A DNA stretch of 64,000 bases from Halochromatium roseum (lineage in GTDB: Bacteria > Pseudomonadota > Gammaproteobacteria > Chromatiales > Chromatiaceae). This document shows positions 16,905 to 26,100 of this stretch, piece after piece. Each line of letters begins with the position of its first letter. Positions within the stretch are counted from its first letter, which is position 1. Location of the stretch: positions 261,882 to 325,881 of the forward strand of contig NZ_NHSH01000057.1 in assembly GCF_016653315.1 (NCBI RefSeq). The letters are read 5' to 3'. A program made the translations under genes and the position numbers. The notes below the pieces were generated by a model. That model made no database searches. It had not been told where the DNA came from and saw only the letters and a program-made list of their open reading frames with translations.

Positions 16905-19900
16905 CGGCAAGATGGCGTTACGGACGACGACTCCTGCTGTTGCTCAGCTTGATGGTGCTGGCGGTGGCCGGCAATCATTTCAACCTGTCGCTGTTCTTTG
17001 GCGTCAATCTGATCTTTGGCTCCATTGCGGTCTGGTTGGCGCTGGCCTGGCTCGGGGCGCTGCCGGCGATTCTGGTCGCCACTAGCGCGGCTTTCTATAC
17101 CAATCTGCTCTGGGATCAATCCTCTGCATTCCTGATCTTTGTCGCTGAGGCGGTCTTTGTCGTCGGACTTGTCCAGTGGCGCCAACAGCGGGGGCGGGAG
17201 CGCGACATCCAACCCCTGATCCGGCTGGTCGGCCTGTATTGGCTGTTGATCGGCCTGCCGGCGATCCTCGGCTTGTATCGGCATACAATCGACCTGCCGC
17301 TCATAGAGCTGTGGCTGCTGGCCCTGAAACAGCCGTTGAATGGCATCCTCAATGCCGTGCTTGCCCAGCTCATCCTGCTTGGCGTTGCCCTGCTGCGACA
17401 GCAGCCGCTCAGCGGCTCGCTGCGGCAATTGCTGTTCAGGCTCCTACTCGCCGCGATGCTGGTACCGGTGATGGCACTGATCGCGGTTCAGAACCAAGAC
17501 CAGAGGCACGACATCGAGTCCGAGCTGCGTGATCGACTGCACTGGTTTGCGGAGTTTGTCAGCCTTAGCCTCGAGCGCAACCGTCAGAGCCCGCTGATCG
17601 ACACCCTGGCCGATCTCGAGCAGGAACTGGCCGCCCTCCTACCTGCATCGGCGCAACCCAGCCTCGCACTGATCTCGGCACAGGAACGGATGCAGGAGCC
17701 GTCTCAGCTGCAGGTCGAGGGGCTCTGGCTCAGAGCGCCAGGGCAGCACGCGCCAACCTTGATCAAGCAATGGCGTGCAGCGCGCTATCGCGTCGAGATC
17801 CCACTGCCGCGCACGGCAGCCGCAGACTGGCTTGTTGTTGAGGTCAGCGCCACCCTGGTCATCGATGAATTCCATGCGCGGCTCATACGCTTGTTTGGCC
17901 TGCTGCTCGGGCTTGTCTTGATCGCGGCCCTGATCGCCGAACTGCTGAGCCGGGTCTTGACCCGCCCCCTCGATCAGCTCAATGAGGTTGCCTCGCAACT
18001 GGGAGAACGCATCCGCGCCGGGCAGCCGATGGCCTGGCTGCAGCCCACTGCGGTGCTCGAGCTCGAACGCTTGGCGCAGGCGATCCAGCGCATGGGCGCC
18101 AACATCGCCGACAATTTCAGCCTGTTGCAGCAGGAACATGATGCACTCAGCCTGGCGCGTGAACGTTATCGGTTGGTGATCGACAACCTCGAAGACCTGA
18201 TCGTGCGCACCGACGCTCAGGGGTGCCTGGAATTTGTCAGCCCCTCTTACTGCCGCCTGTTCGGCCGTGGCGAGGCCGAGCTGATCGGCCAGGTCGAGCA
18301 GTCATATCAGCGCGGCGCTGAGCCCGAGGAGCACCGCGCTAGCAATCGCCATGACCACCCTGAGCCAGCAACGGCACTGCACTGGCCAACCGACCAGCAT
18401 CGGCGCGAGCAGTTCGTCTTCACCGCCCGCGGCTGGCGCTGGCTGCAATGGCTCGATCGTCCCGTCGTTGATGCGCACGGCCGGGTTCGCAGCGTCGTCT
18501 CGCTTGGCCGCGACATCACCGAGCAAAAGAGCGCCGAGCAGGATCTGGCTCAGCGCGAGGCCATCGAACATGAGCTGATACAGCTCGCGACCGATTTCGC
18601 CCTGCCCGATTTTGCCCTGAAAAGTAGCCAGCGGCTCGACGCGCTGATCGACCAATCGCTTGCGCGCATGGGCCGATTCACCCATTCAGATCGCGCTTAT
18701 CTGTTTCAGTTCACTGCAGACGGAGTCCGCCTGAGCAAGACCCATGAGTGGGTTGCACCGGACGTAGCGTCAAGGATCGACCAGCTGCAGGATCTGGCCG
18801 CCGATCAGTTCTCGGCCGCGATCACCTGGATGCGCAAAGGCGCATCGGTGGTGGTGCCGCGTGTTGCCGATCTCGGCGAGGACTGGGCGGAAGAGCGTAA
18901 GGTTCTTGAACGCCAGGGTATTCAATCGGTTCACTTGGTGCCCATCATAGAGGGACAGCGCCTCGCCGGTTTCATTGGCTTTGGCGCCGTCGTTGCACCG
19001 CGCACCTGGCTCAGCGCCGAGATGCACATGCTCCAGATCCTCGCCCGCTTGCTCGTCGGCGCTTTCAGCCGTGCACGCATCCATAGCGCCTTGGTCAAGA
19101 GCCAGGAGCGTTATGAACAGGTCGCGCGCCAAAGCCGCAGCGTGGCTTGGGAGGTCGATGCCGAAGGCCGCTATACCTATCTCAGCCCGGTCATCGAAGA
19201 CCTGCTCGGATACCGGCCCGAGCAGTTGGTCGGCAAGCGATACTTCTATGACCTGTTCCCGGCGGCCGAGCGTGAACGCCTGAAGACCAAGCTGATGACC
19301 TTACTGGAACAGGGCCAACCGAGCCAGGCCTTGACCAACGTCCTGCAGCACGCCGATGGCAGTCTGCTGTGGGTCAACAGCGATGGGCTGCCCATCGTCG
19401 ATGACCAGGGCCAGATCCAAGGCTATCGCGGTATCGATTTCGACATCAGCGCACGCCATTGCACGGAGCAGCAGTTGCGCGCGAGTGAGTCGCGTCTCGC
19501 CGCGATCCTCGACCAGGCCCCCATCGGCATCGCGACCGCCGATCAGGAGGTTCGCCTGATGCTCGTGAATCAGGCCATGAGTCAGTTGCTCGGATACCGC
19601 CAAACCGAGCTGATCGGCAAGGGCTTGGACGCCTTCACCCATCCCGAGGATCTGCAGCGCGAGCGCCCCCTATATGCCGAACTGCTCGCCGGTGTGCGAT
19701 CTCAGTATCGGATGAGAAAGCGCTACCTGAAGTCAACCGGCGAAATCGTCTGGGCTGATCTGCGCGTGGTGCTGATCCCGCAGGAGCAGAACCACGCACC
19801 CATCCTACTGGGGATGTTCGAGGACATCACCGAGGTTCTGCTCGAGACCGAGCGGCGCAGACAGGCCGAGCAAGCGCTCGACGCCTACACTCGTCAACTC

Positions 19901-21106
19901 GAGCAGCTGCTCGATCTGGGCAACCGCGCCTTGTCGTTCGAGCAAGAGGTCGAGGCCCTGCTGGCGCTCAGCTGTCGGGATCTGCGGATGGCCTTTGCCG
20001 AGCTGGCGCTGATCAAAGACGACGCAACCTATGAGCGGCACGCGCGTTATGCCGTCGATACCGAGCAACGGGTGCCGACCCGACTCGGCCGCAGGCTGTT
20101 GGCCCGCTGCCGCGCCCACCACTGCATGGCCCAGGTGATCACCAGCGATCAGTTGCCGCGGCGTTGTCGCGAGGCCGGTTGGCGCAGCGCCCTGCTGATC
20201 ACCCTGGATTATCGCGAACCCAACGGCCAAACCCAGACGCTCGCGCTCAGCTTCTGGTCGCAACAGCAGGCAGATGACGTCTCAGCGCTCGATCGCGAGC
20301 CGATCTGGCTGGTCGGACAGCGCTTGGCCGCGCTCCTCTTCGAGGAGCAGGCCCGACAACTACTGATGCAGACCAAGCAGCGCGAGACCATTGGCCACCT
20401 AGCCAGTGGGGTTGCTCACGACTTCAATAACCTGCTCAGCGTGATCAGGGGTAACCTGCAGTATCTGCAGGCTGCGCTCCAGCGTTTGCCAGCGCACCCG
20501 GAACTCCACGAGTTTGACGACATCGTCGACGAGACCCTGAGCGCCCTAGGACAGGCCACGGTGATCACCGCCGGCATGCTCTCGCTCAACCGCACCGGCG
20601 GCATCCGGATCAGTCCAACTCAGCTCGGCCCGGCCATTGATGAACTCTGCCGCATCCTGCAGCACATCCTGCCGGCACGCATCCAGCTCGAGTTGCAGTT
20701 GGTGCCGGATCTTCGTGCCGAGACCAATCTCGCCTTTTTGCAGTCTGCCCTACTGAACCTGGCGCTCAATGCCCGCGATGCCATGCCTAAGGCGGGCACA
20801 CTGAGCATCCGCGCGCAACCGCGACGCTGGAGCGGCACGCCAGCCCTGGCCGTCGGCGAACTGATACCGGGCGATTATGTCGAGGTCAGCGTCGCGGATA
20901 CTGGCTGCGGCATGGGCGCCAAGACGCTGAGTCGGCTGTTCGAGCCGCTGTTCTCGACCAAGGCCAAACAACGTGGTCACGGTCTCGGCCTGTTCATGGT
21001 GCAACAGTTTGCGCTCCGCTCAGGGGCAGGCTTGGTGGTGGAGTCGACACCGGGTCAAGGGGCGGTCTTTCGGCTGTTGCTCAGACCATGCACCGATCGA
21101 CGCTAA
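16901..21106 (+). CDS. Giant membrane histidine kinase (MASE-like/HAMP/PAS/GAF/PAS/PAS/HisKA/HATPase), copy A
   Basis: This 1401-residue sensor kinase opens with an integral-membrane sensor of about six helices (GNHFNLSLFFGVNLIFGSIA, to residue 200) and a periplasmic stretch. A further TM and HAMP lie at 325-410, PAS at about 420-545, GAF at about 552-725, PAS at 736-850 and PAS at 863-975. A weak GAF-like region follows, then the H-box GVAHDFNNLL with His1173, and an HATPase with NLALNARDAM (N box), DTGCGM, FEPLFSTK and GHGLGLFMV. HDFNN-type H-boxes belong to the NtrB/HPK4-like group. There is no C-terminal receiver, unlike copy B. It is coupled to REC-EAL copy A and probably phosphorylates it or the OmpR-type regulator downstream. 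Confidence 0.88.
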   Translation: MTARWRYGRRLLLLLSLMVLAVAGNHFNLSLFFGVNLIFGSIAVWLALAWLGALPAILVATSAAFYTNLLWDQSSAFLIFVAEAVFVVGLVQWRQQRGRERDIQPLIRLVGLYWLLIGLPAILGLYRHTIDLPLIELWLLALKQPLNGILNAVLAQLILLGVALLRQQPLSGSLRQLLFRLLLAAMLVPVMALIAVQNQDQRHDIESELRDRLHWFAEFVSLSLERNRQSPLIDTLADLEQELAALLPASAQPSLALISAQERMQEPSQLQVEGLWLRAPGQHAPTLIKQWRAARYRVEIPLPRTAAADWLVVEVSATLVIDEFHARLIRLFGLLLGLVLIAALIAELLSRVLTRPLDQLNEVASQLGERIRAGQPMAWLQPTAVLELERLAQAIQRMGANIADNFSLLQQEHDALSLARERYRLVIDNLEDLIVRTDAQGCLEFVSPSYCRLFGRGEAELIGQVEQSYQRGAEPEEHRASNRHDHPEPATALHWPTDQHRREQFVFTARGWRWLQWLDRPVVDAHGRVRSVVSLGRDITEQKSAEQDLAQREAIEHELIQLATDFALPDFALKSSQRLDALIDQSLARMGRFTHSDRAYLFQFTADGVRLSKTHEWVAPDVASRIDQLQDLAADQFSAAITWMRKGASVVVPRVADLGEDWAEERKVLERQGIQSVHLVPIIEGQRLAGFIGFGAVVAPRTWLSAEMHMLQILARLLVGAFSRARIHSALVKSQERYEQVARQSRSVAWEVDAEGRYTYLSPVIEDLLGYRPEQLVGKRYFYDLFPAAERERLKTKLMTLLEQGQPSQALTNVLQHADGSLLWVNSDGLPIVDDQGQIQGYRGIDFDISARHCTEQQLRASESRLAAILDQAPIGIATADQEVRLMLVNQAMSQLLGYRQTELIGKGLDAFTHPEDLQRERPLYAELLAGVRSQYRMRKRYLKSTGEIVWADLRVVLIPQEQNHAPILLGMFEDITEVLLETERRRQAEQALDAYTRQLEQLLDLGNRALSFEQEVEALLALSCRDLRMAFAELALIKDDATYERHARYAVDTEQRVPTRLGRRLLARCRAHHCMAQVITSDQLPRRCREAGWRSALLITLDYREPNGQTQTLALSFWSQQQADDVSALDREPIWLVGQRLAALLFEEQARQLLMQTKQRETIGHLASGVAHDFNNLLSVIRGNLQYLQAALQRLPAHPELHEFDDIVDETLSALGQATVITAGMLSLNRTGGIRISPTQLGPAIDELCRILQHILPARIQLELQLVPDLRAETNLAFLQSALLNLALNARDAMPKAGTLSIRAQPRRWSGTPALAVGELIPGDYVEVSVADTGCGMGAKTLSRLFEPLFSTKAKQRGHGLGLFMVQQFALRSGAGLVVESTPGQGAVFRLLLRPCTDRR

Positions 21107-21228
21107 AGCATTAAAAAACATTAAATTTACACTTCTTCATGCCAACTCGGTCACGAAATGGCCTTCTAATACAGACGCCTGAAAAAGAGGGTGCTAGTCT
21201 TAAGTTCCACTTCGGTAAGGGAATGTGA

Positions 21229-21939
21229 ATGGACACCCGCGAGAACACAGACGACCAAGCCAGCATCATCGTTGTCGACGACGACCCGCGTATGGCGCGG
21301 ATGCTACAGCGCAACCTCAACGCCGCCGGCTATCAGGTGAGCCTGGCGCCCAATGGGCGAGAGCTACGTAACGCCTACCGCCATCGTCAGCCCGACCTGG
21401 TGCTGTTGGATCTCAACCTTGAGGTTGAAGATGGCATCGATTTGGCCGTTGAGCTGGTCGCGGCCACCTCTGCTGCCATCATCATCATCACGGGGCGGGA
21501 TGAACTCAATGATCGCATCAAAGGGCTGGATGCCGGCGCTGATGACTACATCATCAAGCCATTCGTCATCGATGAGCTGCTCGCCCGAATCCGGGCCGTG
21601 CTGCGCCGGCGCTCGCTCGAGTTGCCGCAGACCAATCAGCTCGAACTCGGGCCGTTTTGCCTCGACCGCACGGCGCGCACCTTCTGTCGCGCTGGCTCAC
21701 CACCCACCTGTATCACCCTCACTGAGACTGAGGTGCGTATCCTCTCCATCCTCATCCTCCATCACGGCCGGGTGGTCAGTCGCGAGCAATTGATGTCACG
21801 CGAGATCAAGTCACCGGTGGATCGCAGCATCGATGTGCACATCGGCAACATCCGGCGCAAGCTCAAGCAGAGCAAGCTCAATGACATTGTCATCTGGCCG
21901 GTGCGCGGATTTGGCTATCGTGTGCGCCTCGAGCCTTAG
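21229..21939 (+). CDS. OmpR/PhoB-type response regulator
   Basis: The 236 residues comprise a receiver domain (VDDDPRMARML, phospho-Asp61 in LLDLNLEVEDG, Lys in YIIKPF) and a C-terminal winged helix (ITLTETEVRILSILILHHG, VHIGNIRRKLKQ, WPVRGFGYRV). It is a DNA-binding transcription regulator, the only one in this signalling block. An AAGGGAA sequence precedes the ATG, and a 122-bp gap separates it from kinase A, so it may have its own promoter. The next REC-EAL gene starts immediately after its TAG stop. Cognate kinase and targets are unknown. Confidence 0.92.
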   Translation: MDTRENTDDQASIIVVDDDPRMARMLQRNLNAAGYQVSLAPNGRELRNAYRHRQPDLVLLDLNLEVEDGIDLAVELVAATSAAIIIITGRDELNDRIKGLDAGADDYIIKPFVIDELLARIRAVLRRRSLELPQTNQLELGPFCLDRTARTFCRAGSPPTCITLTETEVRILSILILHHGRVVSREQLMSREIKSPVDRSIDVHIGNIRRKLKQSKLNDIVIWPVRGFGYRVRLEP

Positions 21940-23187
21940 ATGCACATTACCTGCCTCGATGATGATCCACGCTTGGAGGGCCTGTTACGCCGTCTCCTCA
22001 GGCGTCTAGGTCATGAGTTGCGCTTTGACTGCTCGGTCAACGCCTTCAAGAACGGCCTCAGCGAAGCGGTTCCGGATCTAATGCTGATTGACCTCGGCTT
22101 GGGCCAAGAGTCTGGAATCGATGTCATTCACTGGCTTGCGGACCAGGGCCTGCGGCTGCCGATCGTACTGCTCTCAGGGCGTGGCGATTGCCTGCTCGAC
22201 ACGGCGCGCCGGATTGCCCTCGGGCGTGATCTCGTGGTGCTCGGCATCATCAATAAGGCGCGGCTGAGCACAGAGCTGTTGACGGTACTCGAGCACTGGC
22301 ATCGGTGCGAGGCCACCGAGCAGTGCGCTCCGAGCCCAGCCCCGGTCACCGCGGCGGCACCGCTTGGCGCCCAGACGCCAAAGCCATCGCTCGACGTCGA
22401 GACCTTGCGTGAGCTGATCGGCCAAGGTGCTGTCGTGCCCTATCTGCAACCGATCGTCGATCCCAGGGACGGCAGTCTCCAGGGGGCGGAGACCCTGGCT
22501 CGACTGCGTCTGCCGGATGGTCAGATCCTGGGTGCCGGCAGCTTCATTCCGCTCGCCGAAGACCACAAGCTGATCTACCCGATCACGCAATGCTTGGTCC
22601 AAGCGCTCATCGAGCAGCGGCGGCAACTGACCTCGCTCGGGCTTGAGTTCATTGCCATCAACCTACCACCCAACGGCCTCGAAGATCAGCCCGCGCTCGA
22701 TTTGGTGCGCGCGCTGGTGACCGAATTCGGTAACACCTGTGCGGTGCATGTCGAGATCACTGAAACGGCTTGCAGCCTATCGCCCCAACAAACGCAATCC
22801 TTAGCCGCGAACATCCGACTCGCCGGGGCCAAACTGGCGATCGATGACTTCGGCACCGGTTATTCCTCGATGCGCGCGCTCGCCGAGCTGCCCTTCGAGA
22901 CGCTGAAGATCGATCTGAGCTTCGTCTCGGAGATGTTCGACTCGCCCAAGGCCCTTAGCCTGCTGCGCAGCATCATCGCCTTCGGCCAGAACCTTGAGCT
23001 GAAACTGGTGGCGGAAGGCGTCGAGACCGAGGCACAGCGTCAGCTGCTGGTAACCGAAGAGGTCAACCTCGCGCAAGGTTTCCTATTCGGCAGGCCGATG
23101 TCGATCGAGGCCTTTGTCGAGCGTTATGCCAAGGCGCCGACCTCGGACAGGTACTCGGTGCCGAGCTGCCTCTCTTCGAATCCATGA
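21940..23187 (+). CDS. REC-EAL response regulator (c-di-GMP phosphodiesterase), copy B
   Basis: A 415-residue paralogue of the protein at 15654-16904, with the same layout: receiver with CLDDDPR and Asp51 (LMLIDLGLGQESGIDVIHWL), a variable linker, then EAL. Catalytic residues are retained: Glu184 in GAETLARL, Asn in AINLPP, EITETA, DDFGTGYSSMRALAELPFE, LKIDLSFVSEMFDSPK, AEGVETEAQ and QGFLFG. Long blocks are identical to copy A, especially around the DDFGTGYSS region, and the linker and C-terminus diverge. It begins directly after the OmpR regulator's stop and ends in an ATGA overlap with kinase B. Retained catalysis in both copies argues against simple redundancy decay. Confidence 0.9.
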   Translation: MHITCLDDDPRLEGLLRRLLRRLGHELRFDCSVNAFKNGLSEAVPDLMLIDLGLGQESGIDVIHWLADQGLRLPIVLLSGRGDCLLDTARRIALGRDLVVLGIINKARLSTELLTVLEHWHRCEATEQCAPSPAPVTAAAPLGAQTPKPSLDVETLRELIGQGAVVPYLQPIVDPRDGSLQGAETLARLRLPDGQILGAGSFIPLAEDHKLIYPITQCLVQALIEQRRQLTSLGLEFIAINLPPNGLEDQPALDLVRALVTEFGNTCAVHVEITETACSLSPQQTQSLAANIRLAGAKLAIDDFGTGYSSMRALAELPFETLKIDLSFVSEMFDSPKALSLLRSIIAFGQNLELKLVAEGVETEAQRQLLVTEEVNLAQGFLFGRPMSIEAFVERYAKAPTSDRYSVPSCLSSNP

Positions 23188-26100
23188 TCCGGGTTCGGTC
23201 GTTGACGGCCTTGCGCCGGTTTGGCCTGCTGCTTGGCCTACTGGCGCTCGCCGTGGTGGGCAATCATTACAACCTGTCGCTGTTCTTCGGCGTCCATATC
23301 ATCTTTGGCTCGGTGGCCGTGTGGCTTGCCCTGGCCTGGCTGGGGTTGCCGGCGGCGCTGCTGGTGGCCGCCGCCTCTGGGCTCTACACCTATGTGCTCT
23401 GGGATCATCCCTACGCGATCCTGATCTTTTTCGCTGAGGCGTTAGCGGTCGGTGGCGTCGATCTGCTCATGCGACGCCGAGGCCGCGAGCCGCCGCCACT
23501 GCTCTGGCTGGTGAGTCTGTATTGGCTGTTAATCGGGGCGCCGCTGGTGGTGCTGTTCTACCGCTACGCGATCCAGATGCCGGTCACGCAGGTGGTGCTG
23601 ATCGCGATCAAACAGCCTTTGAATGGCATCCTCAACGCGGCCATGGCGCAGCTGATCTTGCTCGGCATCGCGCTGGTCGGGCGCCGATCGCTTGCGTTGT
23701 CGTTGCGCCAGCTGCTGTTTAGCCTGTTGCTCACGGCGATGCTACTTCCGGTGATCGGCCTGATGACCTGGCAAAACCAGAATGCCCGTGCCAACATCGA
23801 GGCCGACCTGCGCGATCGGCTGCTTTGGTTCGCTGAACTCGCCAGGCGGGAACTGATGCACGAAGATCAAACCGCGGAGCAACTGACCGAGCTGCAGGAG
23901 ATCCTCGCCGCTCGCCTCCCAGACCCGAAATCCCCAAACATCACCCTGTTGCCAGCGACGGCTCAACAGGCGGTGACGCTGGTGCCGTCGAAGGTCGAGG
24001 GGCTCTTACTGCGATTGCCCGAGCAGAGGTATCCCGCCCACATGGAGCGCTGGCGTGCGGCACGTTATCAGGTGGCGATCCCGATGTCGGCTGCGGCAAC
24101 CGGCGACTGGCTCGCGATCGAGGTCAGTACGACCCTGGTGATCGATCAATTGCATGCGCGCATCGTGCGTTTGCTCGGCGCCTTGCTGACGGTGATCGCG
24201 TTCTCGGCGCTGTTCGCGGAGCGATTGAGTACCCTGCTAACGCGGCCGCTCGAGCGGTTGATCGAGACCGCCACGGCGATTCCGAATCGAATCACCGCCG
24301 CCCAATCGCTCGAGCCCATGAAGCCAGCACCGGTGCGCGAGATCGAACGCCTGGCGCGCGCCATCGAGCGGATGGGCAATCAACTCGCCGAGAGCTTCGT
24401 CAAGCTGCAGAAAGAACGCGATGCGCTGAAGCTCCAGCGCGAGCGCTACCAGCTGGTCATCGACAACCTTGAAGACCTGATCGTCCGCACCGATCGCGAT
24501 GGCCGATTGGAATTCGTCAGCCCCTCCTACTGCAAACTGTTCGGCCACTGCGAGGAGGAGTTGCTCGGCCAAGACATCCTCTCGCCACGGCTGCCCAAGG
24601 AGCCGGAAGCCAAGCGGGCGATCATCGAGGCCTTGCGGCAGCCGCCTTATATGCATCTCTCCGAGCACTATGTCTCTACCAGACGGGGCTGGCGTTGGCT
24701 GCAGTGGGTCGACCGCGCCGTACTCGATCACAACGATGCCATCAGCAGCATCGTCTCGCTCGGCCGCGACATTACCGAGCGTAAGCTCGCCGAGCTGGAT
24801 CTGATCCAACGCGAAGCCATCGAGCGCGAACTGCTGGAGATTGCCACTGCCTTTGTGCTGAAGCGGGACGAACAGCTCGCTGAACTCATCGATGAGGTGC
24901 TTGAGTGGGTTGGCCTCTTTACGCGTTCGGATCGCACCTATCTGTTTCAGCTCGAAGCGCGAGGTACACGCCTGAGCAACACCCATGAATGGTGTGGAGC
25001 GGGCATCGAGCCGATGATCAATCATCTGCAAGACCTGAATGCGGATGACTTTTCAGCGCTGATGCAACACATGTATTGCGGTGAGCCAGTGGTGGTGCCG
25101 CGCGTCGCTGACCTTGGCGAAGACTGGGCCGAAGAGCGCAAGATCCTCGAGTTTCAGGGCATCCAATCCGTGCTCCTGGTGCCGCTGATGGCGGGCGGGA
25201 CGCTGTCTGGCTTCATTGGCTTCGACGCCGTGTTTGCGCCGCGCGACTGGCTTGCCACCGAGGTCCGGTTTTTGCAAGTCGTTGCCAATCTGATGGTTGG
25301 CGCCTTCGATCGCTCGCGCATCCATCAAGCCCTGGTCGAGAGTCAGGCCCGCTATGATCAGGTGGCACGCCAGAGCCGCAGTGTTGCTTGGGAGATCGAT
25401 GCCAGCGGCCGCTATACCTATATCAGCCCGATCATCGAAGACCTGATCGGCTACCAGCCCGAGCAGCTGGTCGGCAAATACTATTTCTATGACCTGTTCC
25501 CAGCGGCCGAGCGCGAGCGCCTCAAGGCGGTGGGCATGGCTTACCTGGCGCGGGGCAGGCCCTGTCACGACTTGGTCAACGTGCTTCAGCATAGCGACGG
25601 CAGTCTGGTGTGGGTCAACACGAATGGGCTGCCGATAATTGATGAACAGGGCAAGCCGCAAGGTTACCGCGGTATCGATATCGACATCAGCGCGCGCCAT
25701 CGCGCCGAGCAGCAACTGCGCGACAGCGAGGCGCGGCTGAGCGCGATCTTCAATCAGGCTCCCATCGGCATCGCCACCGCCGATCAGCAGGCTCGGATCA
25801 CACTGGCCAATCAGGCGATGGGGGCCCTGGTCGCCGGCAAGCCGGAGACCTTGATCGGCGTTCAGCTCGAGACGCTGACGCATCCTGATGATCGCGCCCA
25901 AGAGCGTCAGCTCTACCAAGAGCTGATCAGCGGCCAGCGCTCGCGCTATCGCATCACCAAGCGCCTGCTGAGCACGGATGCCGAGGTGGTTTGGGTGGAT
26001 ATGCGGATGGTGTTGATACCGCAGGAGGAGGGTCAGCCGCCGCTGCCGCTGGCCATGTTCGAGGACATTACCGAGGTCCAGCTCGAGACCGAGCGGCGCA